From Haloarcula rubra (GTDB taxonomy: Archaea > Halobacteriota > Halobacteria > Halobacteriales > Haloarculaceae), in NCBI RefSeq assembly GCF_019599465.1, contig NZ_RKLR01000002.1, forward strand, positions 434,001 to 498,000: 64,000 bases of DNA, in the 5' to 3' direction. This document shows positions 40,579 through 48,974 of the stretch, piece after piece; the first letter of the stretch is position 1; each line of letters begins with the position of its first letter. The notes under the pieces are model-generated. The model was not told the origin of the DNA. It ran no database searches and saw nothing but the letters and a program-made list of their open reading frames with translations. Position numbers and translations under genes: made by a program.

Positions 40579-40968
40579 ATGGCTGAATTCACTGTCGCTG
40601 TCTCCGACCCGGAGAGCGGCCACACGTACCAGATCGACGTCGACGGACAGGACGCGAACCGCTTCATCGGCCGCGAACTCGGCGACGAGGTAGATGCCGG
40701 TGCCGTCGGCCTCGACGGCTACACGCTCGAACTCACCGGTGGCTCCGACACCGCCGGCCGACCGATGCGACCGGACGTTCGCGGGTCCCAGACGAAGTCC
40801 ATCATGTCCGACGGCGGCGTCGGCTTCGAACCGACCACCGACGGCGAGCGAAAGCGCATCACCATCCGCGGCCGCGAGGTCAGCGACGACACCCGCCAGA
40901 TCAACGCCAAAATCGTCGGCCGCGGCAGCGAGTCGGTCGACGACCTCCTCGGCGCCGACGACGAGTGA
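40579..40968 (+). CDS. rps6e: 30S ribosomal protein S6e
   Basis: A 129-residue archaeal S6e: [62 protein letters not shown] and [38 protein letters not shown]. The block GRPMRPDV..[ST].[11 protein letters not shown] is diagnostic. It is a component of the small ribosomal subunit. The stop codon overlaps the GTG of the next gene, indicating coupled translation. Confidence 0.97.
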   Translation: MAEFTVAVSDPESGHTYQIDVDGQDANRFIGRELGDEVDAGAVGLDGYTLELTGGSDTAGRPMRPDVRGSQTKSIMSDGGVGFEPTTDGERKRITIRGREVSDDTRQINAKIVGRGSESVDDLLGADDE

Positions 40969-41393
40969 GCGAGCGCGTTCCGAGCGACCACGACGCCGTC
41001 GAGACACACCGCGTCCCCGTCGAGGCCATCGGCCGCACCAACCGCCCTCGAGTCGTCCTCCCCGACACCGTCGACCTGCAGGACGGCGACGTGGTCGAGA
41101 TGGCGCTGGACGGCGACGACTACTACGCGGCCGTCGAGACCAGCATCGAGGGCGACGTCGTCGTGACCCACGTCGCCGACAACCGACGCGTCGCACGCGA
41201 CCACGAGGGCGAGAACCGTCTCGCCGAGTGGGTCCGCGACGGCACCGTCTCGCTGGGCGGGTCGGCGCACCTCGACGTCGTCACTGCCGGCCACCAGTAC
41301 GGCCTCCGAACACCGGGCACTCGCGTCGTCTACACCGCGACGGACGCCCCCGACTCGTCGTTGTCCGACATCGCACAAGATTTGGACGGATGA
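40965..41393 (+). CDS. Haloarchaeal conserved protein (DUF7112-like)
   Basis: A 142-residue protein starting at a GTG that overlaps the S6e stop (GTGA): [23 protein letters not shown] beta-rich, SpoVT/AbrB-like pattern, [34 protein letters not shown], suggests a small barrel, but no DNA-binding motif is definite. Coupling to S6e hints at a translation-linked job only by position. Confidence 0.65.
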   Translation: MSERVPSDHDAVETHRVPVEAIGRTNRPRVVLPDTVDLQDGDVVEMALDGDDYYAAVETSIEGDVVVTHVADNRRVARDHEGENRLAEWVRDGTVSLGGSAHLDVVTAGHQYGLRTPGTRVVYTATDAPDSSLSDIAQDLDG

Positions 41394-41475
41394 CGCCGTC
41401 GACTTCGGTTTTCCCGACTGATACTGGCGCGAAACGCTCAATAGACCGGCGGCTGTAACCGGTACCACGAGCGAC

Positions 41476-42354
41476 ATGTCGGAATCAGTCATCGCGGACT
41501 TCGTCGGCCAGTTCAACTCGGAGGTGGCCAGCCGCGGTGACCCCATCAAGGGGCGCGTCGTCCTCTCGCAGAAACGCCTCGTCCTCGCCGCCAGCGAGGA
41601 CGACAAACTGACGATTCCGCTGGACTCCATCTTCGACATCGCCATCGGCCAGGTCCCGCCGGACCTCGGGGACTTCTTCAAGTCGACGGTGACAATCGCC
41701 TTCGAGAAGAACGGCCGTCGACTCGTCGCCGCCGTCGAGGCCGACGACGAGAAGATAGAGAAGTTCGGGACGCTTCTGTTCAAGGCTATCGTCAACGGCA
41801 CCGAGACGACGGTCAAAGAGCGCGCCCGGGTCGGCGGCCGGGTCACCGACGACGAGTTCCAGTCGGCCCGCCTCTACCTGACGCCGGGCACCGTCGAGTT
41901 CCGCCGCGGCGACGACACCTTCGCTATCGCCCTTGAGACGGTCTCCGACTTCGAGCGGACGACCAGAGAGATTGCCGGCGCGTCTCGGCCGGTGCTCGTC
42001 GTCCGGCACATGCAGGACGGCACCGCGGTGACGACGCTCGCGGCACTGGCCTCCAGCCGGAAGATGGCCATCCTCGGGCGGTACCTCCGCCGGGAGTACT
42101 CCGGCCTCATGGAGGAACTCCAGAACGTCGACCTCACGAAGGACAAGAAGGAGGTGCTGGTCGCCATGTACTCGACTGGCGACATGGAGGGGATGCCGCT
42201 GGCGAGCATCCTCGGGAAGGACTCGGCCGCGGTGTCGATGCTCCTGCAGGACCTCGAAGCCGACGGCCTGATTCAGGACGGGTCGGACGGCCCGACGCTC
42301 ACGCCGAAGGGACAGGTCGTGGCGAGTCGGTTCCTAGAGGACGTCAACGCCTAG
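41476..42354 (+). CDS. cheF: CheF-family archaeal chemotaxis protein
   Basis: A 292-residue CheF. In Halobacterium, CheF proteins (formerly DUF439) bind CheY, CheC and the archaellum motor and are needed for switching. The N-terminal GQFNSEVASRGDPIKGRVVLSQKRLVLAA, the central VKERARVGGRVTDDEFQSARLYLTPGTVEFRR, and the C-terminal winged-helix-like part (EVLVAMYSTGDMEGMPLASILGKDSAAVSMLLQDLEADGL) follow the family. A second CheF lies at 46796-47668 beside the main chemotaxis operon; this copy is outside, separated by the thiamine genes. Confidence 0.88.
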   Translation: MSESVIADFVGQFNSEVASRGDPIKGRVVLSQKRLVLAASEDDKLTIPLDSIFDIAIGQVPPDLGDFFKSTVTIAFEKNGRRLVAAVEADDEKIEKFGTLLFKAIVNGTETTVKERARVGGRVTDDEFQSARLYLTPGTVEFRRGDDTFAIALETVSDFERTTREIAGASRPVLVVRHMQDGTAVTTLAALASSRKMAILGRYLRREYSGLMEELQNVDLTKDKKEVLVAMYSTGDMEGMPLASILGKDSAAVSMLLQDLEADGLIQDGSDGPTLTPKGQVVASRFLEDVNA

Positions 42355-42360
42355 GCTCCC

Positions 42361-42520
42361 ACTTTTTACTGCGGGGGTGTCCTCGCGCCGTCGGCGCTGC
42401 GGGCACCCCCGCTTGCAAAAACTTGGGGAAAAACGGCCGAAGTCGCGGCGACGCCGCGAGTTCGGTGTCCTGCGTGAGCCCTGCCTGCCCCCGGGTCGCT
42501 CGGGCGCGATGCGTCGCGCC
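42361..42520. repeat. Hairpin-rich intergenic element between cheF and the thiamine regulator
   Basis: Three strong hairpins sit in a 160-bp block. Arms GCGGGGGTG (42371-42379) and CACCCCCGC (42404-42412) enclose an inner hairpin with GCGCC-GTC-GGCGC. Arms at 42437-42449 and 42453-42465 pair at 12 of 13 positions around the loop GAC. Arms GGCGCGA (42503-42509) and TCGCGCC (42514-42520) enclose TGCG. The AT-richer core TGCAAAAACTTGGGG lies at 42414-42428. T5 at 42363-42367 could be the cheF terminator. No protein is encoded. Confidence 0.65.
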
Positions 42521-42568
42521 ACTCGCTCCCGGCCACCGCACCGCCAGACCGTCTCTGCACGCGAATCG

Positions 42569-43495
42569 CTACCCCTCGGTCGCTGCCTCGACCAACTCGG
42601 CGGCCAGTCGCGCCGTGTCCGCGCCGGTTTCGGACAGAATGTACGTGATGGGTTCGATGCCGAACGCGCCGCGGTGGAAGACGACGTCCGGGACCGCGCC
42701 GCGCGTTTCGAACTGCTCTCGCAGACGGTCCCCGCGGTCCTCGTAGCCCGCGTCGAACTCCATCGTGTCGAGGCCGCGGGACTCGGCGGCCGCGAGGAGG
42801 GCGTCGTCGGTCGCGAGGTTCAGCGCCCCCCGGCGCTCGGGGTCGACGGCCATCGCGGCCAGAATCGTCGTCGCGACGTGTTTCGAGGCCCCGAACTCGG
42901 GGTTCGCGGGCACTTCGACGCCGTTGTCCATCACGTAGATGCGGCCCGGCACGGCGGCCACGTCCGAGCGACGCTCGGCGTCCGGGAGCGCCGTCCCGAC
43001 GTTCGTGCCGACGTTCGGGACGAACGCGGCGAGGCCGGGCGTGGTCGCGAGGACGCGACTGGCCTCGCGGACGCTGTCCAGCACCGCGCGCTCGGTTCGG
43101 AGTTCGGGGTTCGCGCCCCGGACACAGAGGTCACAGCCCAGTCCTTCGAGGCCCGGCATCGCCTCCTCGTGGAGTTCGCAGATGGGGCCCCGGTCCTCGA
43201 ACGCGCGGACGAGTTCTAAGACGGCCGCGAGCGCGTCGTAGGGGTCCATCTCGTCGGTCGCCAGTCCGTCGGCGACTCGCTCGACGGTCGCCGCGGTCCG
43301 CGGGTGGTCGACGATACGTGGCTCCAGCGCCGGGTCGCCGCTGACGTACGTCGAGACGGCCGCCTGCGTCACGCCGAGGTGCGCCGCTATCTCCTGCTGG
43401 GTGAGCCCGTGGTCCGCGAGTTCGCGGGCCAGCAACACCCGGAGCGTCGGCAACACGTCCTCGACGACGATCTCGCTCGGCAACCGGAGCGACAT
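42569..43495 (-). CDS. thiR: HTH-ThiN thiamine regulator (ThiR-like)
   Basis: A 308-residue two-domain regulator. An N-terminal helix-turn-helix (HGLTQQEIAAHLGVTQAAVSTYVSGD, residues about 28-53) is followed by a CDLCVRG-containing linker and a ThiN domain (LATTPGLAAFVPNVGTNVGTALPDA to HRGAFGIEPITYI). In archaea such fusions sense thiamine phosphate and repress thiamine genes. ThiN retains NVGTN and FGASKHVATTIL segments. It is divergent from tenA, with a dyad at 43551-43578 in between. Thiamine biosynthesis control is the most likely role. Confidence 0.85.
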   Translation of the reverse strand: MSLRLPSEIVVEDVLPTLRVLLARELADHGLTQQEIAAHLGVTQAAVSTYVSGDPALEPRIVDHPRTAATVERVADGLATDEMDPYDALAAVLELVRAFEDRGPICELHEEAMPGLEGLGCDLCVRGANPELRTERAVLDSVREASRVLATTPGLAAFVPNVGTNVGTALPDAERRSDVAAVPGRIYVMDNGVEVPANPEFGASKHVATTILAAMAVDPERRGALNLATDDALLAAAESRGLDTMEFDAGYEDRGDRLREQFETRGAVPDVVFHRGAFGIEPITYILSETGADTARLAAELVEAATEG

Positions 43496-43550
43496 ACCAC
43501 GGGATTGGACGACCCGCGGCTTAACAGTTCGACATCGGCGGCCCGTCGTT

Positions 43551-43578
43551 TATAATCGGGTTGTATCAACAAGTTATA
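43551..43578. promoter_or_regulatory. Candidate thiamine-regulator operator and tenA promoter
   Basis: An outer dyad, TATAA (43551-43555) and TTATA (43574-43578), encloses an inner dyad GTTG-TAT-CAAC (43560-43570). The right TTATATT doubles as a TATA box about 30 nt before the tenA ATG at 43605, so a bound dimer would block it. It lies between the divergent regulator and tenA genes. Confidence 0.5.
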
Positions 43579-43604
43579 TTGCCGTGGGCCGACGACGCAC
43601 ATCC

Positions 43605-44270
43605 ATGAGTTTCACCGACGAACTGGCCGACGTGGGCGACCCGATATGGGACGCCGTCGTCGACCACCCGATGGTCGAACGGCTCGGGGAGGGGACCCTG
43701 GACGAGGCCCCCTTCCGCTACTGGGTCCGACAGGACTACGTCTACCTCGTGGAGTACGCACGGGTGTTCGCGCTGGGGGCCGCCAACGCCCCGGACCTCG
43801 AACGGATGGGCACCTTCGCGGAACTGCTGGACGCGACCATCAACACCGAGATGGACCTCCACCGGGAGTACGCCGCCGAGTTCGGTATCTCGGAGGCCGA
43901 ACTGGAGGCGACCGACCCGTCGCCGACGACGCGGGCGTACACGGACTTCCTCGTGCGCGTCGCCGCCACCGGGACGTTCGGTGACCTCGTGGCCGCACTC
44001 CTGCCGTGTATGTGGGGGTTCCACGAGACGGCCGTGCGACTCGACGAACGGGGCCGCCCCGACCACGAGCAGTACGCGGCGTGGATAGAGATGTACGTGG
44101 GCGAGGAGTTCGCCGACCTCGCCGAGTGGTGCAAGGACCTGATGGACGACGTGGCCGCCGACGCCACCGCGGCCGAACGCGAGCGCTATCGCGACATCTT
44201 CGAGACGTCGGCCCGCTACGAGTACCGCTTCTGGGACGCCGCGTGGCGCGAGGAGGAGTGGTCGGTGTGA
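43605..44270 (+). CDS. tenA: TenA-family thiaminase/aminopyrimidine aminohydrolase, cysteine type
   Basis: A 221-residue TenA. FRYWVRQDYVYLVEYARVFALG (near residue 37), EMDLHREYAAEFG (near 82), ALLPCMWGFHE with the nucleophilic Cys135, and the C-terminal SARYEYRFWDAAWREEEW with the glutamate. TenA with cysteine hydrolyses 4-amino-5-aminomethyl-2-methylpyrimidine, salvaging HMP from degraded thiamine. It precedes a second TenA with a 4-bp overlap and a symporter, and is divergent from the thiamine regulator. Confidence 0.93.
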   Translation: MSFTDELADVGDPIWDAVVDHPMVERLGEGTLDEAPFRYWVRQDYVYLVEYARVFALGAANAPDLERMGTFAELLDATINTEMDLHREYAAEFGISEAELEATDPSPTTRAYTDFLVRVAATGTFGDLVAALLPCMWGFHETAVRLDERGRPDHEQYAAWIEMYVGEEFADLAEWCKDLMDDVAADATAAERERYRDIFETSARYEYRFWDAAWREEEWSV

Positions 44271-45016
44271 CCGGGGACCCGTCGGCGGTGCCGGACACCT
44301 ACGCCGCCTACGCCGAGAACCGCCCGGACCCCAGATTCACCGACTGGCTTCGCGCACAGTCGGGGTCGTCGTGGGACGCCGCCACCGACCATCGGTTCAC
44401 CCGCGAACTCCACGCCGACGCGCTCGACGACGCCGTCTTCCGGCGGTACCTCGTGCAGGACTACGCCTTTCTGGAGACGCTCGTCGGCGCGTTCGGTCAC
44501 GCAGTCGGCGACGCGCCGTCGATGGCCGCCAAGTCCCGACTGGTCGACTTTCTCGGGACGCTCACCGACGACGAGAACGACTACTTCGAGCGTTCGTTCG
44601 ACGCTCTCGACGTGCCCGAGTCGACCTACGAGGACCCGGTGCTGACCGAGACGACGGCGGCGTTCCGGGACCTCCTCCTGCGAGCCTCGCGTGAGGGCGG
44701 GTACGCCGAGACGCTGGCCGTCCTCGTCCCCGCGGAGTGGGTGTACCTCGCGTGGGCGACCGCGGCGGGCGACGCCGACCGGCCGGAGCGGTTCTACCTC
44801 GCCGAGTGGGTCGACCTCCACGCCGTCCCGGCCTTCGAGTCGTTCGTCGCGTGGCTTCGGACGGAACTGGACCGCGCCGGCGCGGCCGCCAGCGAGCGCC
44901 GACAGGCCCGCCTCGCCGACCTGTTCTGCCGGACCGTCGACCTCGAAGTCGCGTTCTTCGACGCCGCCTACGGGGCCGACACGGCGGCGACCGACGGGGG
45001 TGACCGCTCGTGGTGA
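44267..45016 (+). CDS. TenA-family protein, glutamate type
   Basis: A 249-residue TenA starting at a GTG that overlaps the upstream stop (GTGA). FRRYLVQDYAFLETLVGAFGH (near residue 55), DDENDYFERSFDAL, LVPAEWVYLAWATAAG (near 150) and LEVAFFDAAYG. The active-site cysteine of the neighbour is replaced by alanine-glutamate (PAEW), which defines the TenA_E group, thought to act on formylaminopyrimidine-type salvage intermediates. An interaction or sequential step with the upstream enzyme is plausible. No ATG is available in frame near the start. Confidence 0.85.
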   Translation: MTGDPSAVPDTYAAYAENRPDPRFTDWLRAQSGSSWDAATDHRFTRELHADALDDAVFRRYLVQDYAFLETLVGAFGHAVGDAPSMAAKSRLVDFLGTLTDDENDYFERSFDALDVPESTYEDPVLTETTAAFRDLLLRASREGGYAETLAVLVPAEWVYLAWATAAGDADRPERFYLAEWVDLHAVPAFESFVAWLRTELDRAGAAASERRQARLADLFCRTVDLEVAFFDAAYGADTAATDGGDRSW

Positions 45017-46536
45017 CCACCGCCGTCGCGCTGGGACTGACCGTCGTCACTCTCGTCGCCTTCGCCGCGCTGGGCGTCTGGTACACCCGTGGACAGGACC
45101 GCTCGGCCGACGACTTCCTCACCGCCCGCAACTCCGTCGGCGAGGGGCGGACGACGGCGACGCTCGTCGCCTCGGTGATGGGCGTCTGGATACTCCTCTC
45201 GGCGCCCGAGGCCGGCGCCGGGTTCGGTATCGCCGCGGTCGTCGGCTACGCCGTCGGCGAGGCCGTGCCGATGCTGGCCTACTCGAAACTCGGCCCGCGC
45301 GTCCGCGAACTCCTCCCGGAGGGCCACTCGCTCACCGAGTACGCCCACGCTCGCTACGGATCGGCGATGTACGGCTTCGTCGTCCTCGTCAGCGCGCTGT
45401 ACATGTTCGTCTTCGTCGCCGCGGAACTCACCGGCATCGCGGGAGCGCTCTCGCTCGTGGCGGGCGTCCCGCAGTGGCAGACCGCGATTCTCGTCGGCGG
45501 GTTCGTCCTCCTGTACACGGGGTACGGCGGCCTCCGGGCGACTATCGTCACCGACACAGTGCAGGCCGTCCTCGTGCTCCCCCTCCTCGCACTCGTCGCC
45601 GCCGGCGTCCTCCTCTCGCTGGGCGGCCCCGCCGCCGTCTACGACGGCGTCGTCGCGACGAACCCAACGCTCGTCGACCCGGGCTTCCTCCCGGGCCTCC
45701 AGTTCGGCCTCGGTCTGGCCTTCGCCATCCTCGGCGCGGAACTCGTCAACCAGACGTGGTGGCAGCGCATCTACGCCGCCCGCGACAGCGAGACGGTCGC
45801 CGGCGGCTTCCGCAACGCCACCCTCCTCAACGGGGTTATCGTCTTCGTCGCGGCACTGCTGGGCGTCGTCGCCGCCGGCCACGCCGACGTGGTCACCGAC
45901 ATCTCCAGTTCGGCGTACAACGCCGACGTGGCCTTCTTCGTCCTCGTCGAGAGCGCGTTCGGCGAGTGGCTCCTCCTCGGCGTCGTCCTCCTCGCACTCT
46001 TGCTCGTGGTCAGTTCCGTCGATTCGCTGTTCTCGGCGCTGGCGAGTCTCGTCACGGCCGACCTCCCGCGACTGCTCGCGGACCCGGACGACCGCACCCT
46101 CCGACTCGGCGCACGGGCGCTCACCGTCGTCGTCGCCGTCGCTGCCGTCTACGTCAGCCTGCGCGCTCGGAGTGTCTTGCGCCTGTTCTTCTTCGCCGAC
46201 CTGCTGGGCGCCGCCGTCGCCTTCCCGCTGGTCTACGGGCTCTACTCCCGCGGCCTCACCGGGCCCGGCGCCCTCCTCAGCAGTCTCGCCGGCCTCGCGG
46301 TCGGGCTGGCGTACTTCCCGGACCTGCGCGGCGTGACGACGGCGGTTCCCGTCGTCGGGGACCTCCTCCCGGCGGCCGACCCGCTGTATCTCACCTCCTT
46401 CGCCGGCGCCTTCCTCGTCTCGACGGCCGTCGCCGTCGTCGCCGCCCGCGTCTCCGACGCGTCGTTCGACTTCGACCGTCTCGCGGACGCCGGCCGGGCG
46501 ACGGTGACCGACGGCGGCACCGACGCCACCGACTGA
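45010..46536 (+). CDS. Sodium/solute symporter, probably for a thiamine precursor
   Basis: A 508-residue SSS-family transporter with 12-13 helices. RSADDFLTARNSVGEGRTTATLVASVMGVWIL (near residue 32), LGPRVRELLPEGHSLTEYAHARYGSAMY (near 98), GGLRATIVTDTVQAVL (near 176) and QTWWQRIYAARDSETVAGGF (near 246) are standard SSS segments. The start is a GTG inside the upstream gene (7-bp overlap). Position after two TenA genes and a divergent thiamine regulator suggests import of HMP, thiamine or degradation products; the substrate is inferred from context only. Confidence 0.85.
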   Translation: MVTTAVALGLTVVTLVAFAALGVWYTRGQDRSADDFLTARNSVGEGRTTATLVASVMGVWILLSAPEAGAGFGIAAVVGYAVGEAVPMLAYSKLGPRVRELLPEGHSLTEYAHARYGSAMYGFVVLVSALYMFVFVAAELTGIAGALSLVAGVPQWQTAILVGGFVLLYTGYGGLRATIVTDTVQAVLVLPLLALVAAGVLLSLGGPAAVYDGVVATNPTLVDPGFLPGLQFGLGLAFAILGAELVNQTWWQRIYAARDSETVAGGFRNATLLNGVIVFVAALLGVVAAGHADVVTDISSSAYNADVAFFVLVESAFGEWLLLGVVLLALLLVVSSVDSLFSALASLVTADLPRLLADPDDRTLRLGARALTVVVAVAAVYVSLRARSVLRLFFFADLLGAAVAFPLVYGLYSRGLTGPGALLSSLAGLAVGLAYFPDLRGVTTAVPVVGDLLPAADPLYLTSFAGAFLVSTAVAVVAARVSDASFDFDRLADAGRATVTDGGTDATD

Positions 46537-46609
46537 CCCGGCGCCGGTTCTCCGACCTGATAACCGCCCCACCACAGTCATATACCGCCGTTGCCAACCG
46601 CCGGTATCT

Positions 46610-46795
46610 ATGGAGCGGCGCTTGCTCGCCGGGTTCTCGCTGGTCGTCGTGGTCGCCGCCGTCGCCGCCGGACCGCTCGGTATCGCGGGTCTGTCGCTGT
46701 TCCCCAGCAGTGGGGAGTTCCTCCTGCCAGTCTCGCGTGCGCTCAGCGAGCAGATACACTACGCGCGGTTGTTGGGCAGTTCGCCGCCGGTCTGA
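46610..46795 (+). CDS. Small membrane protein
   Basis: A 61-residue protein with one long hydrophobic segment (LLAGFSLVVVVAAVAAGPLGIAGLSLF, residues 5-31) after a basic MERRL start, then a short polar tail. Its ATG at 46610 follows the AT-containing stretch CATATACC. The stop abuts the stop of the convergent CheF. Function unknown. Confidence 0.5.
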   Translation: MERRLLAGFSLVVVVAAVAAGPLGIAGLSLFPSSGEFLLPVSRALSEQIHYARLLGSSPPV

Positions 46796-47668
46796 CTACT
46801 GGTCGGCGATGGCGTCGCCGGCGATAGAGCGCCCGCGGGCCTCCAACTGGACCTCGCGGCGGGTTCGGACGGGTTCGAGAATGTCGGCCTCGACGAGTCG
46901 GTCGTAGACCGCCTCGACGTCGTCGACGTCCATGTCGACGAAGTCGGGAATCTTGAACGGGGAGATGCCGGAGTACAGCGCCATCAGCACCTGCGTCTCC
47001 TCGGGCGCGAGGTCGACGTCGTCGGCGGCGTTGCGCTGTTCGCCCTGCCGGACCAGTCCCTCGACGAGCGAGACGTGGCGCCGCCCGCCGGAGATGTGCG
47101 TCTCGACGCTGGTACCGTCGATGGTGTGTTCGACCTCCAGCAGGGGGCGCTCGGTCCCGCGAATCGCCTTCGTCTTGGCCTCGACGGTGCCGACGTCGTC
47201 GATGTCGAGTTCGACGAACGTGCCGCTGGCGATGGCGAGGTTGAGCGTGTCCTCGTGTTCGTCGTCGAGTTTCAGGCGCGCCTTCTCCCACCCGGTGTCC
47301 CGTACGACGCCGCCCTCGACGGCGGGGTGTTTCACGAGGACGACTATCTGGTCCAGCAGCGCCCGGTACAGTTCCTCCTGAAACTCGTCGTCGGCCTGTG
47401 CCGCGACGAGCGTCACGTCGCGGCCGGCCCGTAGCTTGACGTAGCCGTCGACCTGTGCCAGCGACTGGTTCATCTGGCTGGCGGAGACGCTGGTGAGTTT
47501 CGACAGGGGGATGGTCCGCTTGCCGTCGTTGGTCGCCAGCACCAGCCGCTTGTTCGACAGGAGGATACGGCCGGGGAGCCACTCGATGTCGTTGCGCTTG
47601 CGCCCGTCTTTGACGACCTGGACGAACTTCCCCTTCGTGTCGACCAGTGGGTGTTCTCCGTCGGCCAT
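46796..47668 (-). CDS. cheF: CheF-family archaeal chemotaxis protein
   Basis: A 290-residue CheF next to the chemotaxis operon: GKFVQVVKDGRKRNDIEWLPGRILLSNKRLVLATNDGKRTIPLSKLTSV, LVKHPAVEGGVVRDTGWEKARLKLD, and a C-terminal winged-helix-like end. It pairs with the copy at 41476-42354. In Halobacterium two CheF proteins and a HEAT protein are encoded together and link CheY to the motor; here the HEAT gene is directly upstream (73-bp gap). It is probably the last gene of the leftward che transcript. Confidence 0.9.
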   Translation of the reverse strand: MADGEHPLVDTKGKFVQVVKDGRKRNDIEWLPGRILLSNKRLVLATNDGKRTIPLSKLTSVSASQMNQSLAQVDGYVKLRAGRDVTLVAAQADDEFQEELYRALLDQIVVLVKHPAVEGGVVRDTGWEKARLKLDDEHEDTLNLAIASGTFVELDIDDVGTVEAKTKAIRGTERPLLEVEHTIDGTSVETHISGGRRHVSLVEGLVRQGEQRNAADDVDLAPEETQVLMALYSGISPFKIPDFVDMDVDDVEAVYDRLVEADILEPVRTRREVQLEARGRSIAGDAIADQ

Positions 47669-47741
47669 CGCTACTCAGCTATCGCCCGGTGGTTCGGTCC
47701 GGTCGGCCTTAGTCTGCCCGGCTGTGCCGGCCGGCCGTCGG

Positions 47742-48974
47742 TCATCGCCGCCCACCCAGTTTCGAGATGGCCGAGAAGGCCTTCTTCCGGACGACGTCGT
47801 GGTCCGTCTCGTCGATGAGTTTGTCCAGCACCTTCCGGGAGCGCTCGCCCCCGACCTTCCCCAGCGTGAAGATGGCCTGTCCGCGGACCTGCGGGTCGAC
47901 GCTGTCGTCCTGGACGACCCGCAGCAGGCGGCGCTCGACCATGTTGTCCTCGCCGCCGAGTTCCGCCAGACTCGTCGCGGCGAACTGCCGGAGCATCTGG
48001 CCGTCGTCGCGCAAGGCGTTCACGAGGGCGTCGATGACGCGTCCCCGTTCCTCCTCGCTGGTCGCTCGGCCCAGTAGCCACGCGGTGTTGCGCCGCTGGG
48101 CGGCCTGCGTACTCTCTTCGAGAATCTCGACCAGCGGCACGACCACGCTCCGGTCGTCGGTGTTCGAGAGCTTCTCGACCACCGTCTCACGGATGGCGTG
48201 GCTCTGCTCGGTCGGGACGTTCGAGAGCAGTTCGACGAGCGAGTAGACGGCGGTCCGGCGGACGCCCGGCGACTCGTCGGAGAGCGCTTCCACGAGGTAG
48301 TCGACCGGGCGGTCGTTCTCGAAGTTGCCGAACGCGCCGACGGCGATGCGCCGGACCTGTTCGTTGTCGTCCTCGTACATCGGAAGCAGGGCCTGCAGGG
48401 CCTGCCGGTTCCCGACGTTGCCCAGCGCCTCGGCGGCCTCCCGGCGTACCGCCGCTTTCGGGTCGGTCAACAGGGATTCGAGCGGTCCGGTCGCCCGCGA
48501 GTCGCCTATCTTCCCGGCCGACCGGGCGGCCCGTGCCCGCACGCGCGGGTCGGGGTCCTCGAAGCGTGCCGCGAGTTTCGGGACGGCGTCGGTCTGGTCC
48601 AGTCGGCCGAGGCCGTTGGCGGCGGCCATCCGCAACTCCGGCACGTCGGCGTCGAGCGCCTGCACGAACGCCTTCGCACGCACCCAGTCGGCCGCGTCGT
48701 CGTCGAGGTCGATGCCGGCAATCCCGCCGATGAGTTGCTCGATGGCGTCCCCGCCGAGTTCGTCCAGCGAGTCGATGGCCGCCGCCGTGATGGCGTCGCT
48801 GTCGGCCTGTGCGGCCTGTACGAGCGCGTTGACCACGTCTCTGCGGTCGTCGTGCTCCGGGAAGTTCCCCAGTAACTCGGCCGCCCGGACCTGCACTCGC
48901 TCGTTGTCGCTCTCCCGGAGCAGACGGATGAGTTCCTGGACCTCGCCGTCGCGTTCGAGTTCGTAGAGGCTCAT
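47742..48974 (-). CDS. HEAT-repeat chemotaxis-associated protein
   Basis: A 410-residue protein of about a dozen HEAT/PBS-lyase repeats, such as NERVQVRAAELLGNFPE, DPRVRARAARSAGKIGDSRATGPL, DPKAAVRREAAEALGNVGNRQAL and DPQVRGQAIFTLGKVGGERS. It matches the position of the HEAT protein found beside CheF in Halobacterium, where it binds chemotaxis and archaellum proteins. The ATG (complement 48972-48974) overlaps the cheR stop by 4 bp, so it is translationally coupled. Confidence 0.88.
   Translation of the reverse strand: MSLYELERDGEVQELIRLLRESDNERVQVRAAELLGNFPEHDDRRDVVNALVQAAQADSDAITAAAIDSLDELGGDAIEQLIGGIAGIDLDDDAADWVRAKAFVQALDADVPELRMAAANGLGRLDQTDAVPKLAARFEDPDPRVRARAARSAGKIGDSRATGPLESLLTDPKAAVRREAAEALGNVGNRQALQALLPMYEDDNEQVRRIAVGAFGNFENDRPVDYLVEALSDESPGVRRTAVYSLVELLSNVPTEQSHAIRETVVEKLSNTDDRSVVVPLVEILEESTQAAQRRNTAWLLGRATSEEERGRVIDALVNALRDDGQMLRQFAATSLAELGGEDNMVERRLLRVVQDDSVDPQVRGQAIFTLGKVGGERSRKVLDKLIDETDHDVVRKKAFSAISKLGGRR

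Noticed and set aside
42334-42560. Three short minus-strand frames of about 62-65 codons in the hairpin block.
   Set aside because: They read through palindromes, giving arginine/glycine-rich sequence without similarity to known proteins or a promoter.
44691-46907. A 738-codon arginine-rich plus-strand frame overlapping TenA_E and the symporter.
   Set aside because: Shadow of real genes in another frame; composition is arginine/proline and no domain is present.
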